Shown here piece after piece: positions 46,331-57,503 of a stretch of 64,000 bases of DNA; the stretch's first letter is position 1, and the number at the start of each line of letters is the position of its first letter. The notes below the pieces were generated by a model that worked only from the letters and a program-made list of their open reading frames with translations, was not told where the DNA came from and made no database searches. This DNA is from Prorocentrum cordatum (lineage: Eukaryota > Sar > Dinophyceae > Prorocentrales > Prorocentraceae). Position numbers and translations under genes: made by a program. The stretch covers positions 259,564 through 323,563 of the forward strand of contig CAUYUJ010020248.1 of assembly GCA_963575745.1 (NCBI GenBank). Reading direction: 5' to 3'.

Positions 46331-47000
46331 CGCCGACGGAAAAGGACCGCCCGCCCGCGGTTACTTATCCCACTGACCCTGCAGATGGTAGTAGTACGTA
46401 TCTAGCTTCCTTGAAGACAATAGCCCGAGCTTCTTTGAGTTTAGCCCGAACCCAACGAATCGGTCCTGCAGGGAACGCGTTTCGATGCTGCCTGGCGGCT
46501 AACAAGGTGCTGGGGGCGGCTTTTCGGAACTCCATAGGGGCGCCCCATGGAAACCCAGAAGCCCCCTCGCACATGCCAACAGCGAGAATATCATCCCAGA
46601 CCCTGGGGCACCAAATCTCCATCGACCTCCCCGAGCAGCTGGATACCTACGCCCTTCTGGGGCCACGTGACCATGAACCCCTGCCCAAAGTCACCCAGTT
46701 GGGCCTCCAAGAAAACCCCCAAGCCGAACTCGCAAGTCATCGCAGTCAGGAGGAGGAGCACGAGGCCCGACACCAGAAGCACGAGGAACACGTTTATAGG
46801 GCTTCGGAACGCGAGCTCTGATATCACGCACTATCCTCTTCAAAACAAGGGCGCGCGCAAATCCACGGATGCATCGCTGGTCGCAAAATCGAGCGTCCGA
46901 CTGAGCACCTAGAAGTCAATGGCGGATGACGGCCCCGAGGCGACCAGCGCAGGCGCGTCTGTGGCACGAAGGACGGGGAAGCTCGCTGGGCTTTACAGCG
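46331..47000 (-). other. LINE-2 interior, too decayed to assign
   Basis: Lies between the endonuclease-like and polymerase parts of LINE-2. Open segments are short and I cannot assign motifs. Confidence 0.4.
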
Positions 47001-48283
47001 CAGCCACCACCGATAAGACATTGCAGGTCATCCGGAAAAATTCACCCCGAATAGAATTCGACGCACCTTGATTGAACCTGGAGATGCCTTCAGTCCTTGA
47101 GATACACTGAGCAGCGCACAAACACTCCAATCGTGAAGCCACGAAACTAGCAACGACACACTTTGCCATCACATACGAAAGCAGATACACAAGGAAGATT
47201 CCAAGTGTTATGATGCTTCCGAACAATAGTGGATGTCCAAGCAGAAAGTCCGCCCGCGTCCGCACGCGCACATTGGGACCCATAGGCGCGCCAGCCCCAC
47301 CGTCGGAGCCGAGCAACTTGGCGCCGAAACAAGGCCCCATATAGTCGACGCACCTGGAGAATCGCCACACCACAATCAGTGGACTTGACGAATTCAATGA
47401 AGCTTGCGGTCTTGCTCGCGAAATCCCCGCCGCCCATGTTGGCCTGGGCTGCGCCATGACAACTCGACCCATTGAACGCCCCGGCCCTGAGCGAACGCAG
47501 ACGAGGCCCCCTCTCAACTTTTTCGCCCACTTGTTTCTCGAAACCAAATTGGGCAAAAGGCTTGGGCGAGGAAGAACACGCAGAGTCACTCCGCACAACC
47601 GTGGGCGTGCTCTTCGATCCCCCCGTGGCCGAAGGTGCCCATCACGAAGCCCTCGCCGTCGACGTGCCCGACGATCCACTGGGGGCCGCAGGACTGGACA
47701 AAGGTGGCCCGGCCGTGCAGGAGGCTGGCCCACGCCGCGAAACCGACCCACTCGTGGAAGCTCGAGTCCCCCGCGCGGCTCTGGCCAGGGATACTCCCTG
47801 AGCATTATCCCTCCTAGGAAGGGGGGTGCCGACGGGCCCCGAGAGCCAGGCACTGATGCCGTCAGCGAAGCTGACGGAGCCGAACTCGCAGCGCGTTGGC
47901 CCGACGCACCCTCGAGGCTAGCAGCCGCGGGGTGGCCAGCATTCGGCGACATGGCAGAAGGCTCTGAACATGAAGCGGTCGTGCTTGAAGAGGTACCGAC
48001 ATGGGATGCCGGGAGGATCCAACCTGTGGTAAAGCTCCTGCTCGCCAGTGTATTCCCATGCGCGCGCGCTGTGGGCGCTGATGCCCTGGAGTGGCCGCCA
48101 CGCCTGCATTGATTCGACCAACTGGCCCTGGACTCCTGGATCTGAGTTTCTTGACAGCCTCCCGCAATGCGTCGAGGAAGGCTCGCTTCTGAGAGATGTT
48201 ACTACCACCCACATTCTCCAACGCGTCGGCCATGTCCGCCCCATCGACTTCCGTAACCACAAGGGGGTGCTTGGGATGGTGGA

Positions 48284-49170
48284 TCACCCGGCGCAGCACC
48301 CGCATCTTGGTCTCCAGGCAAAAAAACCTGAAGGTGCCTGGCAGCTCGCTGTACTTGACCTCCAGCCCCGAACGCACCTCACATGCTCCAGTACCTGCCA
48401 ACGTGGCCCTGAAATCGTCCATCTGCTGGGCGAAGACTTCCATGCTGGGGGGTACCGCGGCGGCCACATGTGCAGCAGCAGCAGCCTTCTTGTCCTTCTC
48501 CAGCGCGCGGCCTGGCCCTGAAGGGTGGCATCGGCAAGCTGCCGCTTATTGATCTCCAGGTCCGCGATCTGCTCCAGGTAGGACTTGACTTGCTCTTCCA
48601 TCCTCTCGATATTATTCTCCCTTCTGGTCTGAGCCTGCTCGGCCCGCAAGAGAACTTATGACGCAGGGACCTGCTGTTGATGAGCATGACGGGCCACTTC
48701 GTAAGCAGCGGACAGCGCATGCTTTGCAGTACCAGGGAGGAGATTATTGCAACGGCCGTTGGTGGCAATATGTGACATGCGGTGCAGCTCACTGATAGCC
48801 CCACTGGCACCCTGCTGTTCCAGATGAGAGGCTGGCAACAGACGGCTGTCTCCCGCGACTCCAGCATCCTCCTCATGACCTTTCGCGTTGCCTTGACGAA
48901 TTCTGCCTTTACCACCTGCCCCTTTGCCCCCAACATCCCCATCGACTCTTGCCGCCCGTTCCGCCAGCGTACACCCAGGGGTTGCGCACCCACAGAGGCG
49001 GTGGAGGAGGCGGAGGCACAAAAGTGAACTGACGAATAAGACTCTTGCAATGGTAGCGGGGCTTGAAGTGGACAGGGTTCTCCTTGCAACCGCACGACGG
49101 GCAGATGACACCAGTCGCCGACTTCGCTTCATTTCCTCCTCTCCCTGCCATGCCACGAGCACAACTGGAC
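48284..49170 (-). pseudogene. LINE-2 N-terminal region
   Basis: In pieces, the minus strand reads MAGRGGNEAK, ATGVICPSCGCKENPVHF, RYHCKS, then a Pro-rich stretch. After a frame change it reads RAEQAQTRRENNIERMEEQV followed by a leucine-zipper-like helix. The CPSCG...C pattern is a single putative zinc finger at the start of the polyprotein, as seen in related dinoflagellate LINEs. Confidence 0.65.
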
Positions 49171-49284
49171 AAGAGGAATGCAGGCGGCTGAGGCCTGTGT
49201 GCACTTGGGCCCTGGGTGGCCCCGACCGAATCACGAAAAAGGCTGATCCCCTTGAGAGAAGTTTGGCAGTTAAGGAGCAAGCCA

Positions 49285-49306
49285 CTTGAGCCAACATGGC
49301 TACGGC
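49285..49306 (-). other. spliced-leader sequence at the 5' end of LINE-2
   Basis: Read on the minus strand, GCCGTAGCCATGTTGGCTCA plus AG matches dinoSL at 21 of 22 positions. The single change (T to G) turns CATTTTGG into CATGTTGG and creates an ATG inside the leader. The LINE 5' region follows directly, so the inserted copy came from a trans-spliced mRNA. Confidence 0.85.
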
Positions 49307-49309
49307 TCC

Positions 49310-49530
49310 TCCCTCCTCCCTCCTCCTCCTCCTCCTCCTCCTCCTCCTCCTCCTCCTCCTCCTCCTCCTCCTCCTCCTCCTCCTCTCCCTCCGCTTCCTC
49401 CTCATCATCATAATTGTCCTCCTCATCCTCCTCCGTTTCCTCCTCCTCCTCCTCCTCCTCCTCCTCCTCCTCCTCCTCTGGTTCCTCCTCCTCATCCGTT
49501 TCCTCCTCCTCCTCCTCCTCCTCAGCGGCA
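49310..49530 (+). repeat. CTC trinucleotide array
   Basis: (CTC)n array starting within 5 bases of the LINE-2 spliced leader, so the LINE inserted at or into the edge of this array. It passes into the CAT array. Confidence 0.95.
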
Positions 49531-49532
49531 GC

Positions 49533-49584
49533 AGCATCAGCATCAGCATCAGCATCAGCATCAGCATCACCATACTCATCATCC

Positions 49585-49641
<57 letters not shown>

Positions 49642-49826
49642 GCATCAGCATCATCATCATCATCATCAGCAGCATGATCATCATCAGCATCGTCATCATC
49701 ATCATCATCAGCATCATCAACATCAGCATCATCATCGTCATCATCAGCACCATCATCATCAGCAGCATCATCATCATAACCACCACCACCACCACCATCT
49801 TCAGCATCATCATGATCATAATCATA

Positions 49827-49860
<34 letters not shown>

Positions 49861-50205
49861 TCATCATCAGCATCATCATAATCAGCATCATCATCATCAT
49901 CATCATCATCATCAGCATCATCGTCATCCTCATCATCATCATCATCATCATCATCATCCGCAGCAGCATCATCAGCATCATCACCAGCATCGTCGCTATC
50001 CTCGGCATCATTATCATCATTATCATAATCACCATCATCAGCAGCACCATCGTCGTCAGCATCACCAACATCATCATGATCAGCAGCATCATCATCATCA
50101 GCATCATCCTCCGCCTCCTCCTCCTCCTAATCAGCATCACCATCATCATTAGCGTCATCAGCCCCATCCTCGTCATCGTCATGAATACTCATCGGCAGCA
50201 TCGGT

Positions 50206-50237
<32 letters not shown>

Positions 50238-50238
50238 G

Positions 50239-50272
<34 letters not shown>

Positions 50273-50560
50273 GCATCGTCATCGTCGTCATCAGCATCAT
50301 CATCACCAGCATAGTCACCATGATCAGCATCAGCATCATCAACCACATCAGCATCATCGACATTACAGTAACAGCATCATCAGCATCTGCATCCTCATCA
50401 TCAGCAGCATTATCAGAATCATTATCGTTATTGATGGCATCAGAAACATCATATGCATCAGCATCAACATGAGCATAATCAGCATCATCACCAACAGCAG
50501 CATCACCTGCGGCATCATCAGCATCAGCATCATCATCATCATCATCAGCATCAGCACCAC

Positions 50561-50595
<35 letters not shown>

Positions 50596-50845
50596 GCATC
50601 AGCATCATCATCATCATCATGATCAGCAGCATCACCTCTCTCTGCATCAGCATCAGCATGAGCATCATCATCGTCATCATCACCAGCATCGCCATCACCG
50701 CAATCATCGTCCTCATCATAACCACCATCATCATCAGCATCATCAGCAGCATCATCATCAGCAGCACTATAAGCATCATCATGAGCATCATCAGCATAAG
50801 CATCATCAGCATCAGTATCAGCAACATCCTCTACATCCCCCTCCT
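49533..50845 (+). repeat. 1.3-kb CAT/CAG array
   Basis: Imperfect CAT/CAG triplets with pure CAT cores near 49580-49640, 49840-49870, 50205-50275 and 50570-50595. All plus frames are open. Confidence 0.95.
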
Positions 50846-51034
50846 CCTCCTCCTCCTCCTCCTCCTCATCCTCCTCCTCCTCTAACCGCTCCTCCATGAA
50901 CTCGTCCTCGACCTCGAATTCATACCCTCCTCCTGACGCTGACGGTGCTGGCATAAAGGTCGAGACCTTCGACCTTGCCATCCCCCAACCCTCCTTCTTC
51001 TGCTCCTCCTCCTCCTCCTCCTTCCTTCTTCTCC
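50840..51034 (+). repeat. CTC arrays around a short unique island
   Basis: (CTC)n at 50840-50882 and 51002-51030 enclose about 115 bases of unique sequence (50885-51000). Confidence 0.85.
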
Positions 51035-51122
51035 TACTCCTCCCCCCCCCCCCCCCTCCCCCCCCCCCCCCCCCCGGCCCCCCCCCCCCCCCCCCCCCCC
51101 CCCCATTCCCCCCCCCCCCTCC

Positions 51123-51184
<62 letters not shown>

Positions 51185-51194
51185 CCCCCCCCCC

Positions 51195-51232
<38 letters not shown>

Positions 51233-51303
51233 CCCCCCCCCCCCCCCCCCCCCCCCCCACCCCCCCCCCCCCTCCCCCCCCCCCCCCCTCCCCCCCCCCC
51301 CCC

Positions 51304-51376
<73 letters not shown>

Positions 51377-51455
51377 CCCCCCCCCCCCCCCCCCCGCCCC
51401 CCCCCCCCCCGCCCCCCCCCCCCCCCCCCTCCCCCCCCCCCCCCCCCCCTCCCCC

Positions 51456-51498
<43 letters not shown>

Positions 51499-51603
51499 CC
51501 CCCTCCCCCCCCCCCCCCCCCCCCCCCCCCACCCCCCCCCCCCCCCTCCCCCCCCCCCCCCCCCCCCCCCCCCCCCGCCCCCTCCCCCCCCCCCCCCCCC
51601 ACC

Positions 51604-51652
<49 letters not shown>

Positions 51653-51660
51653 ACCCCCCC

Positions 51661-51750
<90 letters not shown>

Positions 51751-51751
51751 C

Positions 51752-51823
<72 letters not shown>

Positions 51824-51886
51824 CCCCCCCCCCCCCCCCCCCCCCTCCCCCCCTCCCCCCCCCCCCCCCCCCTCCCCCCTCCCCCA

Positions 51887-51953
<67 letters not shown>

Positions 51954-51962
51954 CCCCCCCCC
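51035..51962 (+). repeat. ~0.93-kb near-pure poly-C block
   Basis: More than 90 percent C, broken by single T, G or A bases at irregular intervals, and bounded on both sides by (CTC)n. It produces very long poly-Pro and poly-Gly open frames that have no meaning as genes. Either it is a real cytosine tract grown from CTC repeats, or it is collapsed or miscalled long-read sequence of a CCT-type array. Confidence 0.9.
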
Positions 51963-52082
51963 TCCTCCTCCCCCTCATCCTTATCCTCCTCCTTCCCCTT
52001 CCTCATCCTTATCCTCCTCCTTCCCCTTCTCCTTCTCAACCTCTTCCTCCCCCTCCTCCTCCTCGCCCGCCTCCCCCTCATC
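51960..52082 (+). repeat. CTC array with TTATCCTCCTCC duplication
   Basis: CTC triplets with a 27-base segment (CTCATCCTTATCCTCCTCC plus CCTTCCCCTT) present twice at about 51973 and 52003. Confidence 0.85.
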
Positions 52083-52084
52083 CT

Positions 52085-52432
52085 CCTCATCCTCCTCATC
52101 ATCATCACAAGCATAATCATCACCATTCATCATCATCACCACCATCATCTTCATAATCAGCATCATCATCACCATCATCATCACCAGCATCATCATCATC
52201 ATCATCAGCATCATCATCATCATCATCAGCATCACCATCAGCATCATCATCAGCATCATCAGCATCATCATCACCAACCTCTCATCGACATCATCATCAT
52301 CAACAACAGCATCAACACCATCATCATCAACATCATCACCATCAACATCATCATCAACATCATCAACATGGTCATCGTCATCGTCGTCATCATCATCAAC
52401 ATCATCAACATCATCATCCGTGTCCACCCCCG
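52085..52432 (+). repeat. CAT/CAA trinucleotide array
   Basis: CAT array with more CAA and CAC variants than the others, same plus orientation. Confidence 0.95.
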
Positions 52433-52639
52433 CCTCCTCCGTCTCCTTCTCCTCCTCCTCCTGCTCTTCCTCCTCCCCTTACACCTTGAAGGCCAACACA
52501 CGTAGGCTGCAGAAAGCACGACAAGCCCTATGAAGGCACTCGAGAAATATCTCCGTGACGGGGCCTCTTCCTGGCTATTTCTACGGATGTTAACATGCAT
52601 GGGGTGCTGCTAGGCGTGCATATAGACGTTGTATCAGGC

Positions 52640-54240
52640 CCAAGGCGGGCTCACGCTCCCTTCCCTCGGCCCTGGTCCTGAACAACGATCCTACCTACTA
52701 CGGCCCCATTGCCCCCATCCTGAGTTACTCGAAGGAGCTCTGGGGGCCTCACATGAGGACCTTTGACTTCACGCTTTCCTGGAAGGATCACAGATTCGAC
52801 TGGGAGGCGGTTTTCTGGGGACCTTGCCCTGACTGCTAGAAGCAAGTCACCACGCCCGCCTCGGCCATTAAGCTAAGTTCGAGGAGGAAGCGCTGGTTCA
52901 TGCCGAGCTTCACCGTCATGGTTGACCAGTTCGGAGTCCAATTGTCACTCACGCTAATCAGCCCTGAACTCCTCAAACGACATCTGCGCTATGCTGGTTT
53001 CCACTTCCGCTTGCATGAGAAGCATGCTGGTGCCGAGTTGTTGCCTACCTTGCCGCAGCCAGTTCCAGTATGTCACGACCAAGTGCATGCTGAGCTTAAG
53101 TCTCGTAGGTGTAGTGCGTATGGGAAGGGCTGCATCACATGATTTGTGTGTGACAATGTGGTCCAATACTTGTACACGTGAAGCTGGATATCACTTGAGC
53201 TCTCGTGTTCATGAGTCGTGTGGCAGCGCAGATGGCAGCATATTGCAAAGGTTATGGTAATGCCCAGCAGTTGAGGAGCAGCGACACAAAACCTGCGGCC
53301 GAGACTTGGGCCTCGCCCCGCCAGCTGACCTCAGTGAAGCAGATGACCCCGCCCTGTACCTCCTGTACACCAGAGGCCCCTACGAGCACCCGGGAGACTC
53401 CCTACCTCGGCCCGCCCACCAACTTGACGGACCAGGCTCGGAGAGACGTGTGGAACGTGTTGGCGACTCATCTAATGAGCCTACTCGTCTAGATGGCAAG
53501 TTCGATGCAAGCGGCTGCCGTGTTGGAAGTGTTTCTTCTGAACTCTCCAGGGCGAGGCGGTTGCCTGTGCTCTGACTCCGGGGGATGTTGTTTGCACTAT
53601 CTCGGGCCCGCTGCTGACCCACTTCCCCCAGACCCCACAGGCGGCTGAATTCGCTGCCCAGTGGATTGCCGCTCAGTGTGGTGCTTCCCACTGTGACATG
53701 TTTCGGACTGGTTGAATGTTGTGCGAGAGGCTCTGGAACCCATCTCTGCTCGGCTCTCTCATCGTCGCCCTAACGCTGGATGTGTGCTCGAAGCTCTGGC
53801 GTCTCGGACGGGTGCGGCCCTCAAGGTTAAAGCATTGGATGTGCGTTGTTTGTTTTCGGTGTGCCCGTGGGTGCGACAAACCTGGTCCTGGTCGGTGCCG
53901 TGGCTCTCCCACTATCAAAAGTGTGACGGGCCAGGGCCCTCGAGACCTTGGGCACATCCCTGCGTGTTTCGAAACCAACAACGGGGAAGGAATGCGTACT
54001 GCCTGTTCCAAGTGTTGCTACTACACGTGCGGTGGCCGCGTTCGGAACCTTGCCGGAGCATGTGCTGGCCCGCCTGGAAGACAGAAAGCTGATCATGGCA
54101 GACGCTACGCCTGGTCAGAGCTAATGAAAGGGAAGCGCTCCGAGAGTGGCGTCGCTTTGACAACAAGGCCGCTGGTAACGAAATCGCCTAGCATGGGACG
54201 ACCGTGCCGTTTTCTTCGCCCCCTGTGCCTGTCCTTTTGA
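52640..54240 (+). mobile_element. LINE-3: 3' part of a decayed non-LTR retrotransposon
   Basis: Plus-strand pieces in changing frames. YYGPIAPILSYSKELWGPHM lies near 52700, HLRYAGFHFRLHEKHAG near 52985, NVVREALEPISARLSHRR near 53715 (an RNase H-like stretch), and GHIPACFETNN near 53950. A C-terminal finger, TACSKCCYYTCGG, lies near 54000, then RYAWSELMKGKR near 54110. The late Cys-X2-Cys finger with a downstream basic tail is typical of a third dinoflagellate retroelement type. No polymerase core is left, so the copy is truncated at its 5' end or cut by the CAT array. Confidence 0.65.
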
Positions 54241-54299
54241 ATAGTGCCTGAGGTCAGCAGGACGGCCCCAACCTCGTTTGCGGTGGATGTTGAAACTCC

Positions 54300-54700
54300 T
54301 TCTCCTCCACCCCCTCCTCCTCGTCCTCGTCCTAGTCCGCGTCCTCCTCCCCCTCCTCCTCGTCCTCCTCATCCTCGTCATCATCCTCGTTCTCATTCTC
54401 ATCCTCCTGCAGCGCTGCCCTAGACCGCGAAAGGGGGAGGAGAATGAAGCGTAGGAGGAGGAGGATAAGGAGGAGGAGGAGGAGGAGGATAAGGAGGAGG
54501 GGAAAAAGGATGAGAACAAGGAGGAGAAGGAGGAGAAGGAGGAAGACAAGGAGTGGGAGGAGGAGGAGGGGGCACAGCATTCCCTGAGGGTCTGTCTGTC
54601 TGTCTTAGGCCTAAGGAGGAGGAGGAGGAGGAAATGAAGTCGAGGAGGGCGGAGGAAGAAAAGGAGGATGACAAGGAGGAGGGGAGACAAGAGTGTAAAA
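54300..54700. repeat. CTC array followed by GGA array
   Basis: Positions 54300-54410 are CTC/CGTC pyrimidine triplets. From 54428 to 54690 the sense flips to GGA/GAAG purine triplets. The two halves are partly complementary. Confidence 0.85.
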
Positions 54701-54994
54701 CCACAATGCATCAACGATGCTGCTATACACCATTCCGTACCAAGTCCCCTCTTCGTAAATCCCTTCTGTTACTCTTCTTCACTGCTGAAAATGCCCTGCC
54801 ATTCAGGCGAGAGCCCGCTTTGAAGAGGAACTGTCCTGTCTCATTCTAGCTACAAGGAATGCGACGAGGTAGGATCGTAAAAACTCAATAGCGTGTCCAA
54901 CGAAGGCCCTCTATTCACGAGGTGAGAGACCCGAAGTGCAGACATGGCTTGGGATACTCAAGAAAACAGACTGCACAAACATCACATGTCGGAA

Positions 54995-55095
54995 TCCTGC
55001 TCGGATTTCTCGGATCGGTGCTGGGCCCCCTCCTGGGTGCGTGGAGCCCTGGCGTCGCCGATCCAATAAATCCGCACGGACATCCGAAAGTTTCT
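54995..55095. mobile_element. palindromic element family A, copy 2
   Basis: Arms TCGGATTTCTCGGATCGGTG (55001-55020) and CGCCGATCCAATAAATCCGC (55056-55075) are inverted repeats with mismatches, with CTGGGCCCCC and GGTGCGTGGAGCCC between them. The outer flank GACTGCACAAACA (54970) is shared with copies 1 and 4. It lies just beyond the 3' end of the cap-binding gene. Confidence 0.7.
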
Positions 55096-55405
55096 GCTTC
55101 TGCTGTTTTCGTATTCGATGGAAGGCCCTGGATGCCTGCTCTCTGAAGAGCGTCGGAGATCTCCTGCAGATCACAATCAGGAACTTCCTCGAGGCTTTTC
55201 GGGAGAGGTCCTGGTGATCCTCTGCGGGGGGTCCCTGGGGCCTCACGGGATGAGGAAGACAGGAAAGAGAAGGAGGAATGAGGCGAGGGGGGAAAAACTG
55301 GGAGGGAGGAGGACAAGGACCTTTTGCGGCCACCAGTCCACCCGATCACCCCATGACGCCGCCGCGCCGGGCTGTAGAGGCCGGATCACGGGCCCCGCGC
55401 CGCAA

Positions 55406-57503
55406 TCAGAGGGTGCTCAGAGACTGGAAGATGGTGGCGATGTCGGGGTTGTGGGCCACGCCTGGGATCCTGGACGAGGCATTCTCGATCAGCGGCTTGA
55501 TGAAGGCGTAATACTTCCGGCCGATCGTGAGCACGCGCTGCTGCGCGACGTGGCGGAGCAGCGCGTCCCTCTCCTCAAAGTCCTGGTGGTTGCGAGCCAG
55601 CCCAGTGAAGATCAGCGTGAAGAGCTCGGCGGTGTCCTGTCGGGATGAAGGAGAGGAAGGTAGCCAAGAGGTGTTCGCGAATCAGCTGGGTGTAGTGGGG
55701 GTCCCAATGCCGTGCGGTGACGGACCATGCGGTGACATCGAAATGCCCAAAGATCTGACCGCACGGTCCATCACCGCACGGCATTGGGGAGCCTGAAAGC
55801 CCGTCGCCCGAGACGGAGAGCGGCACGAGTCCAAAAACCGTGCGTTCACCGCCCAAATCCCAACTGATTCACCACACGGTGCGGTCATCGCACCGCTTGG
55901 GGGCCCAGGAGTGTAGCTGGGTTTCAGAAACCTCGAGGCCACGGGAGCACCCGTGCATCTAGGAAAACACCCGACAGTGGAGCCCTGACCGGCTGCATAC
56001 AGCAGCGCTCGTAAATAATACCCTTTCCCAGCCTCGCCCCCCTCCCGTCCAGCGCGGTCCTGGATGGCGGCGTCGAGGTGCTCCTTGCACCGAGCCATGG
56101 CATCCACCTTCTCCAGCTTCTTGGCTATGGCCAGCTCCACCTTTTGGCGGCGCGCTCATGGGGGGAAGGGGAGGGGGAAAACTTCTTAGAAGGAGGCTGT
56201 TTCTTAGGAGATGCTGGCCCTACATCCAAAGACAAGGCCTGCGCCTTCTAAGAAGCAGGGTGCTTCTAAAAAGCTTTACCCCCCCCCTGCCCCTCCCCCC
56301 CCTGCGCGAAGCCGCACCTTCGCGCTCGTCGAGCGCTCGAGGGCCTTGCGCGCGACGCCGTTGATCAGGTTCCAGATGGCCAGGGAGTCGCAGCCCAGGG
56401 GCCCGCGGTCGGCCAGCGCCTGCTCGGCCACCGCCCGGGGCGTGACGATGCCGCGGTGGAGCAGGGCGTCCAGCGTGATCTCCTGGGGCGCAGAGGGACA
56501 GGCCAGCACGATGTGTTGCACCCGCGGCGCGGGGGAGGGTGTGCCGCGGGTCTCACACTGGCCACCTGGGGCCTGCCCCGTCGCTCGCTGGAGCGCGCGG
56601 CATCGCGCGTGGCACGTGGGCGGCGCGGCAGGCGCCTCCGCAGGAGAAACGGTTGGTGCTGCCGTCGCTGTCCGCAAATTTTGGAGGCACAGGCACGTCC
56701 GACACCAACGTACAGCACGCAAAAATCTTGTAGCATAGCAGTCCTCGAGCGGTACTGGCAGAGAGCCCCCCGCCACGGAGCTTCTTGCTACAAGATTTGT
56801 GAGCGTCCTCTGTCACCCTTGCGGGGCCGACGCGCACACTGCATAAACACGTTTGGTTGCGTCGGGTCTCCAGGCGCTGCCCCGAGACCCGCCAGAACTC
56901 GAAGGCGCAGCGCACGATGATCTTCGAGAAGGCGTGCGATCGCTCCTCGTCGTCGGGCCGCAGCTTCGAGAACACCTTCTGGTATCCGTCCTGAGAAGCA
57001 CCACAAAACGGTACAAGCTTCAACTCTCTGGGGGTCCGTGCGGAGTTTTTGGATCGGCGCTGGATCCCTCTGCCTGGCGCGTGGAGCGCGCCAAGGGCGG
57101 CGCCGCCAAGGGGGTCCAGCGCCGACCCAAGAGATCTGCGCAGACCTCCGGCAGCTTGTGTGTAAGACTCCGAATGGCGGGACAGCAAGGGACCAGCACC
57201 ACTACCTCCAGGACCTCTCCCAGGGTGCATTCTGACTTGAATGTCCAGGGGACTCCAGCCGTAGCGACGAGGGCTCCCCAGGACGAGCAGCGGTATCGGT
57301 ACCTTCTCCTCCTCGGACGTATCTTCTCCGACGTCCAGCATCTTGCTCATGTGCGTGGGCGTCTTCGCCCCGTTCTGCAGCATAGCCACGGCGAACAGCT
57401 CCACCACCGCCTCCAGCGGCCACGGCTCCGAAGCCTGCTCGGCGGCCGGCTCGCCCGCTGCCGCCACGCCGGCGGCGGCGGCGGCGGTCCCCTCGGCCTC
57501 GTC
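55406..57503 (-). CDS. NCBP1: NCBP1 C-terminal exons (third MIF4G-like domain)
   Basis: Exon 57503-57336 reads PWPLEAVVELFAVAMLQNGA to HMSKML, matching FVQTLLHLAAKSFSHSFSAL. Exon 56990-56871 reads DGYQKVFSKLRPDDEE to CAFEFWRVSGQRL, matching EVFKTL and VWRNHPQM. Exon 56482-56318 reads EITLDALLHRGIVTPRAVAE to SLAIWNLINGVARKALERST, matching VDKMIRTQIVDCAAVANWIF. Exon 56140-56060 is a helix (VELAIAKKLEKVDAMARCKE). Terminal exon 55636-55406 reads DTAELFTLIFTGLARNHQDF and ends NPDIATIFQSLSTL. All lengths (168, 120, 165, 81, 231) are multiples of three. Confidence 0.88.

Larger units (their letters stand above)
43220..49306 (-). mobile_element. LINE-2: near full-length, decayed LINE with 5' spliced leader
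   Basis: The minus strand carries the parts of a dinoflagellate LINE polyprotein in order but in changing frames. These are a spliced leader at 49285-49306, a MAGRGG start near 49150 with CPSCG and Pro-rich segments, a coiled coil (ERMEEQVKSYLEQIADLEIN) near 48600, an MDDFRATLAG segment near 48420, and a degraded endonuclease region at 47000-47950. The reverse transcriptase follows, with PDGFHPKHVSFLSDL near 45850, CHRELLDHVVFSNFPLH near 45470 and catalytic VDD at 45251-45259. After it come the LGHLAGRG connection domain near 45080 and an RNase H-like C-terminus to a stop at 43223. Multiple frameshifts and stops make it inactive. At about 6.1 kb it is the most complete element in the window. 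Confidence 0.85.

Noticed and set aside
50127-52156. Four open frames of 314-586 codons reading poly-Gly or poly-Pro
   Set aside because: They are the direct translation of a poly-C block; no start context, domain or flanking coding sequence.
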